Assembly (NCBI GenBank): GCA_943704495.1
Contig: CALSCR010000757.1
Span: 1-20,551 of the forward strand
Length of the DNA: 20,551 nucleotides
Origin: Pigoraptor chileana
Lineage: Eukaryota > Opisthokonta > Filasterea
Direction: 5' to 3'
Shown here: positions 9,238-19,685 of the stretch, piece after piece
Layout of the letters: each line of letters opens with the position of its first letter
How positions within the stretch are numbered: the first letter of the stretch is position 1
Program-made: the position numbers and the translations under genes
The notes under the pieces: model-generated
Told to the model about the DNA's origin: nothing
Database searches by the model: none
Seen by the model: the letters and a program-made list of their open reading frames with translations, nothing else

Positions 9238-11845
9238 TCATCGTATTTGGGAGAAGAGGTTGAGTGGCGACGGTTTGTTCTGAGGGGATCGCGATTTGCT
9301 GAATACATTCCAAAAGCGGAGTGTTTCGTCACCCGCCCCCGTCACAATGGTCTGTCCGTCGGGCGACATGGCAAGATAGAGGACCCTGCAGGCAGAGGCA
9401 CATAGACACGAGCACGCAATAGTTTGTGTGTAAGAGAATGTGCTTAAACACACACACAAGCATACAATGCACCTACAATAACAATTGCAAGTAATGTGTT
9501 CATTCAATACAAACTACTTTCAACAAGTGGGAACACAGGCGCGCGCACACATACACACAACGGCATCCAACCCCACCTGTACGTGTGACCTGTCAGCGTG
9601 GCAATCTGTCGCATGGACGGGTACTTCCACACGACGATCTGGTTCTGCGAGTATCCGTGCGTGCTCACAATCTCATTGACCGTCTTGCTCCACACAAGAT
9701 TGCACACTTGCGACCCCGTGTCGGTGTGCTGCAGCGCCTGTCCCGTGACCGTGTTCCAAAAGCGGATGCATCTGTCCGCTGTCCCTCCCCCCGATGCCAG
9801 GAGCCCGTGTTGGTGCGGGGACCACGCAATTGCCTTCACTGCCGCAGTGTGCTCTGCAAACCGCTGAATGGGCGTGGTGTGCGTGCGTCCCCACACAAAA
9901 AGCTTGTTGTCGTTCCCACCAGACGCTAGCTGCTCCTCATCCGGAGACCATCGAAGTCCACACACCTCCTGGCGGTGGCCCTCTAGCTTGCTCGTGAAAT
10001 TGCCGGGCGCTCGCAGGTCACGAAGCAAAATCGACCTGAAAAGTGGGCGGCGTTTTGTGTATGTTGTGGGTGGTTGTTGTTGTGTCGTTTGGGTGATAAA
10101 GCGGTATTGAACACATTAAGCGCACCGCTTTTGTATAACCTGCTTTGGATTCTTGCTATGCATATGGTCATTTACTGCGATGTGTGTAGTTGTGCATGGC
10201 TGCTCTTGGGTTGGAGCATCTCCCTATTGTTTTATGATGCTATTGGCGCTGCTTCCTTCTGTTTGACGCAAATCTGCAAACAAAAAGCTAGCAGGATCAT
10301 GCACATGCTCTTTGGATCCACAATAGACACATAGTCGCATATATGCACAGACAGAGACACAGACACGCACCTGTCGCGGCTGCCACTGGCCAGAAGAGCG
10401 TTGCTCCACGCCAAGGTCCCCACACGTGACAAGTGCCCATCCATCACACGCACGCGTTTCTCCTGCGCAACATCCCAAATTTGAACGAGGCCTTTCATAG
10501 TGCCAACGGCAATGTGCGTACCCTGTGTGTGTTTGCATGTGTGTAATGGCACCGGCGGCGCACAGAAACAAAAAACATGGAGTTGGTACATCGACAATCT
10601 GACACAACGGCCGAATAATACCGCGCCCACGCCACACAAGACAGCTCCTCAAAATACACAATGCACGCACACAGCACACAAAACATCCCAAAGAGACACA
10701 CATACACACACACACACCCGCACACAAAATGCCACAGGTCATCAATATGCGCGCATACCCTCTTGTGCCAGGCAATCGCATTGACGGCATCGCCCTCGGG
10801 CGCGAGGTCACACAATTTGGTCACGTGGCTCGTGCACGCACTCCACAGATACACCGACGCCCCCAACGCCACGCCGAGAACGTTCTGCGACGACCAATCG
10901 ACCAAATTGAGGTAAAAGTCGTCCTGTAACTCGGGCGCATCAAGCACTTTAAACGGAACCTTCGGTATCTTCCGCGGATGTCTCGTCTGCGACGCAAGCA
11001 ACGCACGCCCTTCCCTGCCTACGGGAGATAGCGACAGCGCATCTTCGGGGTCGATTGGCGTCCCCGCGGGAAGCGAACGGTACTGAAGTATACCTGGTCG
11101 CGCCGAGCCCTGTGTGCGAGCTATCCGCACAATGGGAGCGTCCGGGGTGGCAGCGCCAGCACGTGCATGCCCAACGCCGCGCGTACCCTCGTAAATGGCG
11201 TTCTCGTCGCCATAAATTGCGGCATCGCCCGGGGAGGGAGTCAGTGCACTCGTATATGATGTGAGTGCGGCGCTTCCAACGTTGCCAGATACAGAAAAGC
11301 CCCCGAGGCCGGAAGATGTTTGGCGAAACTCGGTGCTTAGAAGTCGCAGGTACAGTGAGCTGCTGTCCTCTGCTTGTTATTGGTGATTTTTTTGGATTGT
11401 GGTTTAGCAATGTTTTGAGCGTGAAGGGTGCATGTAACAAAACAAATGATGGGAGAGGAAGACAAGTGCAATTATTACCTTTGGGATTCACGTCTGTTTC
11501 CAGGTCGCCGGATGCGTTGCTCTGTAGAAGGTGAAAGTCCGAGTTTTTCCTGCTTGGTATGAGTCTGGGGTTGCAAGTATGTGCAGGATACGGTCAGATT
11601 AAGCACCAGCCAGCAAACAACATTTAAAATCGAAGGACATAATGCCCCCTTCCCCCCCAACGCAGACACAACAAAGGGATCAACAGAGTATGAGTCCCAC
11701 AAGAATGCAAACACACACACACATGCACACATTACTTGTCGCACCTGTCACACAAGTCAACGCCTCCCTTTCCCCCCTTTCCCCGTGGACTCCGCCATGG
11801 AGAGGCCGGTGATCCCGTCACACGGCGCTCGAAGTCAACGTCCAT
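9238..11845 (-). CDS. FZR1: Cdh1/Fizzy-related WD40 co-activator of the anaphase-promoting complex
   Basis: Substrate-recruiting activator of the APC/C ubiquitin ligase in late mitosis and G1. Exons on the minus strand, in coding order: 11845-11745, 11564-11479, 11369-10759, 10522-10371, 10035-9577, 9385-9238. All are GT-AG with matching phases, and they give 518 residues (human FZR1 about 496). The start MDVDFERR resembles the human start MDQDYERR. Ser-Pro sites at about 12-20 (GSPASPWRSPRGK) are likely CDK targets that would block APC/C binding, as known for Cdh1. The C-box DRLIPSR (33-39) is split by the first intron and appears only with the acceptor after 11565. The KIPFKVLDAPELQDDFYLN block precedes seven WD repeats, with family signatures such as SGGGTADRCIRFWN and STHGYSQNQ. 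It ends in the Ile-Arg tail (LFSQIR) that docks on the APC/C. KVLDAPELQDDF favours Cdh1 over Cdc20. Divergent from NUBPL. Identification is very secure. Confidence 0.97.
10036..10370 (-). repeat. Cdh1 intron with sense GT near donor and AC-rich acceptor side
   Basis: Read on the coding strand, the donor GTGCGTGTCTGTGTCTCTG lies at 10370-10352, and the last 65 bases are rich in ACAACA/CACCCACAAC (10095-10045) with only a short CTTTTCAG before the exon. Confidence 0.8.
10523..10758 (-). repeat. Cdh1 intron with sense (GT)n in 5' third and (CA)n at acceptor
   Basis: On the coding strand a GT run lies at about 10735-10695, and the acceptor itself is ACACACAG (10530-10523), preceded by ACACACATGCAA. 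This is the cleanest donor-GT/acceptor-CA pair in the window. Confidence 0.9.
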
Positions 11846-12273
11846 TACGTGGCAATGCCCCTTCCCATTCGAGTCGTCCCTTTGCGTTTTGCGATTGTTT
11901 ACCAGAATTGACTCTGAATCCTAGGCCCTCTGGCAGCGCTGAGTTAGATAAAAGATGAGAGAAACCAAAAGAAACAATACAAAGGCGAGCTGAACCTCAA
12001 ATACAAAAAGAGAACCTTAAATTCAATCAACTGAATCTGCTGTGTCGAGTTTCTCTGTGTTCCATACTTGCATTATTTGCTGATTAAATAGATGTTTGAC
12101 GGCACAAATCCTTATGACTGTGGAACATAAAATACATTTTGAATTTGAATTGGTGGTCACGTGATGCAACAATTGGTTTTTGGCGGGCGCCGAGTGCAGT
12201 GACGAATCTGAAATAGTGCATGAGAGAATTACAAGAGATCCAGAGTCCTCTCCTTTTGCTCAAATAAGGGAAG
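11846..12273. promoter_or_regulatory. Divergent promoter region between Cdh1 and NUBPL
   Basis: Only 428 bases separate the two start codons, which face away from each other. The region is AT-rich in its first two thirds, then has a cluster at 12149-12190 (separate entry). The promoter role is inferred from gene orientation. Confidence 0.65.
12149..12190. promoter_or_regulatory. Cluster: ATTGG, TCACGTGA, ATTGG, TTTGGCGGG
   Basis: Two inverted CCAAT boxes (ATTGG at 12149-12153 and 12172-12176) flank a palindromic TCACGTGA (12157-12164). TTTTTGGCGGGCGCC follows at 12177-12191 and contains TTTGGCGGG, which fits the E2F core. CCAAT, E-box and E2F sites are standard for cell-cycle promoters in animals. 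Function here is inferred from sequence match and position only. Confidence 0.35.
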
Positions 12274-14186
12274 ATGCTTCCGTTCGTGTTGCGCACTCTG
12301 CGCCCATGTCTCCACTTTGGTCGGAGGTCTGCGCAAACATTTGCGTATTCTACACATGCAAATCCCTTTGTGAGTGGACCCTTGGAATCAACTGTCCTCC
12401 TCTATCATTTTGTGTGAAACATCGCTATGATTATGGAGACAAACGATATCGTCCAATATGTTTTCAGGCGGCGGTATGTGCATGATTTATCGCGCACTAT
12501 CAGATCACTGACAACACTCGCTGGCTACGCATCGAGCAGGGGATTAAACCAGAGGGACCTCCGCGGCGGCCTGTGGACCCGGACCGTGCTGCACGAGGAC
12601 TACCGAAACGGTTTCCCCTTGCCGGTGTTAAGCAGATTGTTGTTGTTGCGTCGGGAAAGGGTGGCGTTGGGAAGTCAACAACTGCAGGTGAGCCTACCGT
12701 GTTGAACCTGCTACGTGACAGATGGCGACAAAATATTTACGCTTTTGATGGGGGCTTATAATGGTTGAGCCGTTATGTACTTCAGCGAAGTGATGCCTTT
12801 CTGCCTTTCCCTTGCAGTGAATCTGGCATTGGCGCTTTCTGCACAGGATAAGGATGTGGGCCTCCTTGATGCGGACATATTCGGTCCATCCATCCCGCGA
12901 ATGATGAATCTCACTGGACAACCCACCCTTGATGCAAGTGGGTCTCTTGCCTTTTCACAAATATTCGATGGGGTGTGGGTTTCAGAAATTGAAAGAGCAA
13001 AGTGGTTTGGGAGTTGGGAAAGGATTGGGTGCGGCACAATACCATGTGACAGGAATTCAAATACCCTTGGACCTTGGAGGGCAGTGCATCTTCTACTCCG
13101 TGCCTTAATGTGAATTTTCGCGCGCGTGTTTACAACAGAAAATCGGATGGAACCATTACGCAACTTCGGCATCAAGTGCATGTCGATGGGCTTTCTTGTG
13201 GACGAAGGGGCGCCAATTGTGTGGAGAGGTCTCATGGTTGGTTGTGACTTTACAGCTGCTTATCTGTGTCATTGGCTTATTTCTTAATATTAGTATGTCT
13301 ATTTATGTGTACGTTGTTGTTTTGAATTGTTCCTCTGCTTGTCCTATCTGTTCATCTCCTCATCTGTGCATCTCTCTCTCAACTCAGCCTCTACCTACCC
13401 ACTACAAATTTGCGTTTTTCTTTGTCTATTCTATCCCTGCCCTTTATATTGCGCAATAACTTTGCGGGATGGACTCCGTTCTGTTCCAGGTAATGTCTGC
13501 TATTGAGAAGCTTTTACGTGGTGTGGCCTGGGGTGATTTGGACTATCTTGTGGTTGACATGCCGCCCGGAACAGGCGACACGCAGCTCACACTCTGCCAG
13601 CAAGTTCCCATTGCCGGTGGGTTAGTTTGTCACTCATAGCATGTGTCTATCTATGTACATGGAGTAGCTATGATATGCTTTGATGCACTCTAGCTAGATT
13701 CCATTGGAATTCCTCCCTCCTACCTCTCCCTCCCCCCCCCAGAGTGCCCCTCACACTCACAATCATCGTTGTGTTCCACCAGGTGCCGTCATAGTGACAA
13801 CGCCGCAGGACATCGCGCTCATTGACGCACGCCGAGGTGCCGAGATGTTCCGCAAGGTCGACGTTCCTGTTGTCGGCATCGTGCAGAACATGAGCACATT
13901 TGTTTGTCCCAATTGCAATCACGAGACGCACATATTCGGCCACGACGGCGCTCACGGCACGGCACGTGACCTTGGCGTCGATGTAATTGCGGACATACCC
14001 CTTCACATAACCATACGGGAAACGTCAGACAGCGGCAAACCCATCGTCATTTCACACCCAACGTCAGCAGAGGCGAAAGCGTATCTCAAACTTGCCGATG
14101 AGGTTGTTCGGAGGCTGCCGAAACCGACCGACCCATTGATGGCCATGTCTCCTTCTACTGCACCTGTGCCGCCCAGTTCATTGTAA
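12274..14186 (+). CDS. NUBPL: NUBPL/Ind1, mitochondrial Mrp/NBP35-family P-loop ATPase
   Basis: Iron-sulfur cluster carrier that helps assemble respiratory complex I in the mitochondrial matrix. Exons 12274-12369, 12540-12687, 12818-12937, 13139-13236, 13490-13616, 13783-14186, all in frame, give 330 residues (human about 319). The first exon encodes an Arg/Ser-rich, acid-free leader ([18 protein letters not shown]), as expected for a mitochondrial presequence. Next come [25 protein letters not shown] with the deviant P-loop GKGGVGKST (71-79), [35 protein letters not shown] (about 176-183) and the cluster-binding CPNC (238-241), then [10 protein letters not shown] and a C-terminal [12 protein letters not shown] block. 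The second acceptor is uncertain: GAGCAG at 12539 is used here, but CTATCAG at 12503 would also keep frame and add 12 residues. Introns here carry no CA/GT arrays, unlike the neighbours. Confidence 0.95.
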
Positions 14187-15506
14187 TTTCTATAAATTAT
14201 TTATGACGGCTGTTTAAAGATGAAAACTGTGCTGTGCTAAAATAGTCAAGAGCACACCGGGCCAGTCCTTTGCCGGATCCGCTGACAAGAAGCAGACAAA
14301 TGTTGCACCAGTTCCGACGTGAGCCCGAGTGTCATATGATCCAGACAGCGTTTGGCTGACGGATTGACCACCGTTGGAGAAAACTCGAATTCGAGGGCTT
14401 GGTGCGACTGCTTGCTCTATTGATAGAAGCAGTGCGTGGCGAGCACTTTCGGATAGCAGCCGACGGCGCCTGCCCCGGAACACGACGACCGACAGGCATC
14501 AAAAGGCAACCCCGCACGAACGGCAGGTCTCCATTGGAACTCAGTCCGGAATCCGTGGGCTTGCGCTGGCTATGCATAATTTTCCGACGACCAGTGTTTT
14601 TGTATGGGCGAGTATTGCGCTCACCTTGGAGGAATGCCGAGAAGGGATTTTCCGACAAAGTTTCCTAATTTGGAGACGGATAGTTCGCAGGATGCGATTG
14701 CTCGGGACTGCTTATTTGAATTTGCGCCTGTTTTCTGGGCACATTTTGGAGGGATTTTCCCAATACCTGTCCGGGCAGAAAAGTGTGAATTGAAAAATTC
14801 ACGGGAGTTTGGAGGATTTTATGGGCCCGATTTGAATTTAATTGCCCGACTGGCGCGATGACTACCCGGGGACTGGTGATGCGATGAATGTTATTTTTTT
14901 AATGTCGTGGAACCCAAAAAAATATTTATTAATGTATGAATATCCTATACTAAAATGTTTTTATTTATTTTTTATTATTTTAAAAAAAATTGTTTTGCGC
15001 GAACTAGCGACACCACACCGCACAGGCACTGAGGCGCACGCACGTACACGCACACACACACACATACGCGCGCGCGATGCACACATACACACACACACAC
15101 ACATGCACACACACACACACACACACAACCGAGCGCATGCACTCAGCCAACCAAGGCAAGGGGCGTGCGGTCGCTCAGCCAGAAAGCTCACTTGTAGCTT
15201 CCAACTTTTGTCGGATGATCTCATCTCGCAGAATAGGGAAGCATACCGGGCCTGCTCACTCACGCCAAACGCTTGTGGCCACACACGCGCGAGCATGATG
15301 TGCAGCGCTTCGTGAGAATCTGTACATATATATTACGCTCTGCTTCCCCCATTCTACTGCGGGGTGATTAATTTGCTCCAATCCTCGCCGAGATTAAGAG
15401 AGAGAGGAAGGACGGCTGGTCGTGGGAAAGCGACCGAAAAGTCGTCCGATCTATTCTGGTGGTTGTGTTTGGACGAATGTTGGCCACACTCCCTCCGCAT
15501 CGAGCT
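14187..15506. other. Spacer: degenerate unique sequence, AT island, CA array
   Basis: 14187-14880 is mixed unique sequence with no recognised gene. Motifs like TTTGGAG recur at 14669, 14745 and 14808, and GGATTTTCC recurs nearby. A short perfect hairpin lies at 14785-14802. 14884-14996 is an AT-rich island. 15037-15127 is an interrupted CA/CGCA array. 15128-15506 should hold the promoter and 5' leader of the phosphodiesterase gene. Open frames running through the CA array are artefacts. Confidence 0.6.
15037..15127. repeat. Interrupted (CA)n microsatellite
   Basis: CA units interrupted by CGCG, TACG and ATG steps, about 90 bases, upstream of the phosphodiesterase gene and directly after the AT-rich island. 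Confidence 0.9.
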
Positions 15507-17732
15507 ATGGCGGAGGAAGGGGTCACACGAACATCCGTGACAACTCTTCCTGCGTATGCCAAAGTGGATTCAACCGCAAAGTTTTGTGAGGATGGCGAAG
15601 CGCAGCTGTATGCCATCGCGTCGACCGTCGCTGAAGAGCTCAAGTCCGTCGACTTCGACGCATTGTCGTATACAAACACTGAACTTGCAGTTTTGTTGGA
15701 GATTATGATCGATCACGGTTTGGGACTCGTCGAATCACTGAAGATGAACCGGACAAAGCTGCGATCGTTTCTGCGTGTCATGCAAACCAACTACAACGAC
15801 GATGAGCATGTACCTTACCATTGTTGGCGACACGCATTCTACGTGTCACAAATGGTACGCTGATTGTGCTGATTGCTTTGTGTTGCATCAAAAAGAAGAC
15901 ACAAGGGCACGTACCATGTACAGGTTGAATTGATCGGGCGTGTTTTGGTTTGTCAGTTTGTCATGCAACAGGCTGCATGTGGGATTTCGTGATGTCTCTA
16001 ACGTCTCTTCTTTATCTTCAAACAGATGTACACGATCGTGTTCAACTGCAACTTGCGAAGAACCTTTACCGACCTCGACCTTCTCACCCTGATGCTGTCG
16101 TGTATCGCGCACGATGTCGGGCACATGGGCCTGAACAATGCGTACCACAAGAGCGCGCAAACCGACCTTTTCACAAAGTACCCCGTGTCGACCTTGGAGA
16201 GCTTTCATGTTGATATCACTCTTGGCGTGTTGTCGAAGGTGCGTTCTGTTCTTTTGATCTGTTTATTATTTGAGTGAGGTGCAGTATGTTTCACGCTGTC
16301 GTTGTTCTTTGCCTTTGAAAGCACTTGTCTTTGACGGAGTCACATGCTACGAAGTGTGTCCCTGAAATGTCTTCTATGGTCCATGTGCATATCCTCCAGT
16401 GGTGGCACCGCGAGCATCACAGCCGCAGTCTTTAACTTGCATCTCATTCCGCCTTCTCTTGCTGCCAATGTAGAGCGAGTATGATGTGCTTGACTTTCTT
16501 GCACCGACCGAACACCAAGCGGTTGCGGATCACATTGTGCGGAATATATTGACGACCGACATGGCCATGCATTTCGACAAGATGAAGGAGGTCGAGAAGA
16601 TGCATGCCGAGGGACGCACACTTAACGATCGCAACTGTCAAATGCTGGTGAGTTACGTGTCTTTTGTATCTCTCTGTGTAATGTGTCTGTGAATGTTTCA
16701 GTTCCTCGTGGAATGTTGCAAATTGGTATGTTACAACATGTGCGTGTCTGATATTGCGAGAACAATATATAACGGTGGAAGTGCGGTTCTTCTGTAATGA
16801 ACGTGTGAGCAAGTAACCGTCAGTATCGAGTGCGTATTTCGCACCAACGATTTGTCGTGTGCTCCCATCCGTGTCCGTGCTCCATTTACGATGTGTGTTT
16901 GTAACTTAGGGTCGAGTTCGTGCGTGATATATTTGTGTCTGTATTTGTTTGTTTTCCGTGTGCATTGTTATTTGTATTTACTCTTTTTCTTGTATGTGTT
17001 CTTGTCCGTTAAAATCTCTAGTTTGCCTCGTCACAGGTGATGGAGCTGCTCGTCAAGGCGTGCGATGTGTCCAATGAAGCGCGCACCCCGGATGTCTGCG
17101 ACAAGTGGGCAGAGAGGCTGAATGACGAATTCTTCAAGCAGGTGTGCATTTCGGTCGTGTGTTTCTCGTTTTGATTGAAAGATTGTTCGTGTGTGTGTGT
17201 GTGTGTGTGTGTGTGAAGTCCATGGACATGTCGCTTCAGGCACCAACTTTGAATCCCTCATCTCTTGTTTCCGAAGCCTGTGGCGCCAGTTAACTGACGG
17301 TGACAGTGTTGTTTCACATTACGGACCTGAATCTCTCGTTTGTTTGTGGACGAAGTGCCCAGGAAACTGAAGTTGAATCCCTCATCTCTTGTCTCTTGTA
17401 TGGTTGTGCGTATAATTCGACCTAATTCCGACTCGCTGTTGTGATTGGATCATACCCCACCCCCACATACGACACTTGCTTGACAGGGCGACCGTGAGCT
17501 TGCGGAGGGGCTGCAGGTGACACCCCGTATGGACCGCAGAACCGTGTCTAAGGCCGCCGCCCAAACGTTCTTCATCCGCATGTTTTCACTTCCACTTTAC
17601 GAGGCCATCGGAGTGTCCTTCCCCTCATTTTCCGAAATCTACGTCCCTCGACTCCGCACTGTGTACGAATTTTACGTTAAGATGGAAGAAGCCGACAAAC
17701 TGGCTGCATCTTTGAAACCCTCGGCCACATAG
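15507..17732 (+). CDS. Class I 3',5'-cyclic nucleotide phosphodiesterase, catalytic domain only
   Basis: Hydrolyses cAMP and/or cGMP to the 5' monophosphate, using two metal ions. Exons 15507-15854, 16026-16238, 16474-16647, 17037-17141, 17487-17732. All four introns are phase 0, and the product is 361 residues, about one catalytic domain. The active site is complete: YHCWRHA (general-acid His105, metal His109), HDVGHMGLNN fitting HDx2Hx4N (His145, Asp146, His149, Asn154), metal Asp255 in KACDVSNE, and the purine-clamp Gln306 with Phe309 in AQTFF. QTDLFTKYPVSTLESFH matches the metazoan-type PDE fold. No GAF, PAS or membrane segment precedes it in this exon. The start is the ATG at 15507 in good context (G at -3 and +4); ATG 15477 in the same frame would add ten residues in weaker context, and an upstream exon cannot be excluded. 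Substrate preference cannot be read from this sequence. The intron 16648-17036 holds nothing notable. Confidence 0.94.
17142..17486 (+). repeat. Phosphodiesterase intron with (GT)n and a 20-base direct repeat
   Basis: A GT run lies at 17187-17215. TTGAATCCCTCATCTCTTGT occurs twice, at 17249-17268 and 17373-17392, 124 bases apart. A looser relative, CTGAATCTCTCGTTTG, is at 17328-17343. Confidence 0.85.
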
Positions 17733-19685
17733 CAGGGCCGCTTCAGTGTTGCGTATGTCGTCGTATGAATCGTGTATATTGCGTGCTTTGGGGGGAGGTA
17801 CAGACGTGCGGCCGGTTCTGCAACGTCCTCACTCTCGCCGAGTGTGTTGATTATCGATTCCGCGTTTGCGTCTGCCCACGTGAGTGGGTTGGCGTTTTTG
17901 GGGCTCTGGAAGTCCTGTTGTACATTGCGCCCGCGTGCGTTGTTTCACTAATTTGTGTGTGTTTGGTGGCAAGCCTATTGATTTATTCTCTTGCGCTCTG
18001 CTGTGCTTTTGTTTGGTTTGCCACATGCAAAGTGCGTTTTCGTAATTTTGTTTCAGCCATCAGGCCATCCATATGGCCCATGAAGGATATTCTGTTGTCT
18101 TTGCGTTTATTTGCCTTTGCCCAAATGAAATTTTTAATTGACTCGCATCTTGCAACTGGAAAGATTTGTTCCTTCCTTGACGAAAGTATGTCTAATGGCA
18201 ATTGGGACGGAAGTGTATGGAAGGCTTAGCTCACAAATCGAATGTTTCTGTCAGCCGTCGAGTGAGGCGGATACCCCCATTGATTGTGTGGTCTGAACTC
18301 ATACTGAGCCCATAAGTTGTGGTTGTAGGTGTGAAAGAAAGCCCCCATACCAGGCAATACAAACGCAATTCATCGATTTCCAATTTAATCTGGCCATACT
18401 TAATTTCGATGTGGACGCAATAGTAGCTATGGATTTGGGTGAATGGAAATTGAGTGCCATTGAGTAAATAAAATAATATATTAATAATAATAATATTTAT
18501 ATATTTATTATTTATTTATTTATTAAATCTTTACGTTATAGATAATGTATGGCTCTAAACATTATTTCTTGATACCTTATTCTTTGGAAAATCAAAAGTC
18601 GTCGCGCGGCCATGCGGACCCACCCCATAGGAGTGACTGAGGAAAAAGTGGACGCAGTTGTGCCGCCGCCGCCACTCAGTTGTGTTGCCCGTGCGCATCT
18701 TTCCACACATGTGACGACATGATTCATTGGGAGTTGTGTTTAAGGCATCAGGGGTAACAATACAGTGTTGTGAGGCCGGACTATCCGTGCAACCGTGTTG
18801 GGCCAAGTCCCGCGGCAGTCCGCTAAGTTACTGTCGATCGCCGAACGGGCCGGGGGTCCGCTTGTGCACCTACTATTGCTCCGTTTGACTGTCATATTGA
18901 CTCTAGCAGTCGCATCCTCCCCACCATATGTAGCATTAGTGTGGCGTGTCGACAGCGTTGCAGAAAACACCACGTAACCGTTTTGGATATACTGTGCGGG
19001 TGACTGCCCGGCTCTGCACGTTTGTTCGGCTGGACTCCTTCCGCGTCCTTGTTCAAGTAGGCGTCAGTTTTCAACTCGTCAACGAAAATCGAATACGCAA
19101 TTTGGTATTTTGAATTTTGACAAGTCGCAGACTTTGATGCAGTGAGGTGAGCGTTTTTTTTTTGTGTGCAATATTTTTATATTATTTATTTCTTGCACGA
19201 AAGTGTCCGCATTCTTGTCCCTAAGTCTATTGACGGCCGGGGCGGTTTCGCGCCGGTTTGAGCCCTTTTGTTTCTTTTCTGAGTCACCGAAATCTGATTT
19301 ACATGACACATTGGTTTGTTTCGGATTTTACGTTTATGACATTTCACCACGACCCGGTTGATAATCCTGATGACGGAGGTTTGACTCCGTGTGCGCTCTT
19401 GCGCACTTTGACACGTGTGCGTTCAGTCAGTGTCTTGTGAACACTGCCACCTTGCGTTCCGTTCCACAACACCGCAGTTGAAATGCGAATGCCCTTTCTG
19501 TTTCTCTCTCTTCTCCAATTGCAAACTCAGCTGAAGTCCCCACGTTTTCCTTATTTCGTGACTGAAACTCACACACAGCACGGCCGGCATCAGATTCACC
19601 ACTGCACCGCGCCTCTTTCTCATCTGCCTTCGGTGAGCACGGCAGGCACGCGGTTTTCTCGTCGGTTGGTCGGTGAACTTTGAGG
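17733..19685. other. Spacer between phosphodiesterase and kinase genes
   Basis: 17733-18240 is GT/T-rich with a 154-codon open frame (17765-18229) that is probably chance. 18457-18535 is an AT-rich island with TAA/TTA and TTTA units. 18600-19075 is GC-richer unique sequence with several CAGT/ACTG tetramers and no recognised gene. 19080-19685 leads into the kinase; it contains an A/T stretch (19154-19191) and TTTCGCGCC at 19246-19254, an E2F-like core. Confidence 0.55.
18457..18535. repeat. AT-rich low-complexity island
   Basis: Made almost only of A and T, with AATAAAATAATATATTAATAATAATAATATT followed by TTTA units. It stands out in a region of otherwise balanced composition. It may include polyadenylation signals for a plus-strand transcript (AATAAA at 18465-18470). 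Confidence 0.85.

Noticed and set aside
11475-11744. Minus-strand 89-codon frame containing QEKLGLSPSTEQR
   Set aside because: The competing frame joins Cdh1 exons 1-3 in phase and restores the C-box DRLIPSR, so this frame is a shadow.
12427-12705. Frame [11 protein letters not shown]... as the NUBPL N terminus
   Set aside because: It is out of frame with the P-loop. The exon 12274-12369 gives a presequence and joins the P-loop exon in phase.
14842-15315. 157-codon plus-strand frame through the CA array
   Set aside because: It depends on AT-rich and CA-repeat sequence, and no family resemblance is seen.
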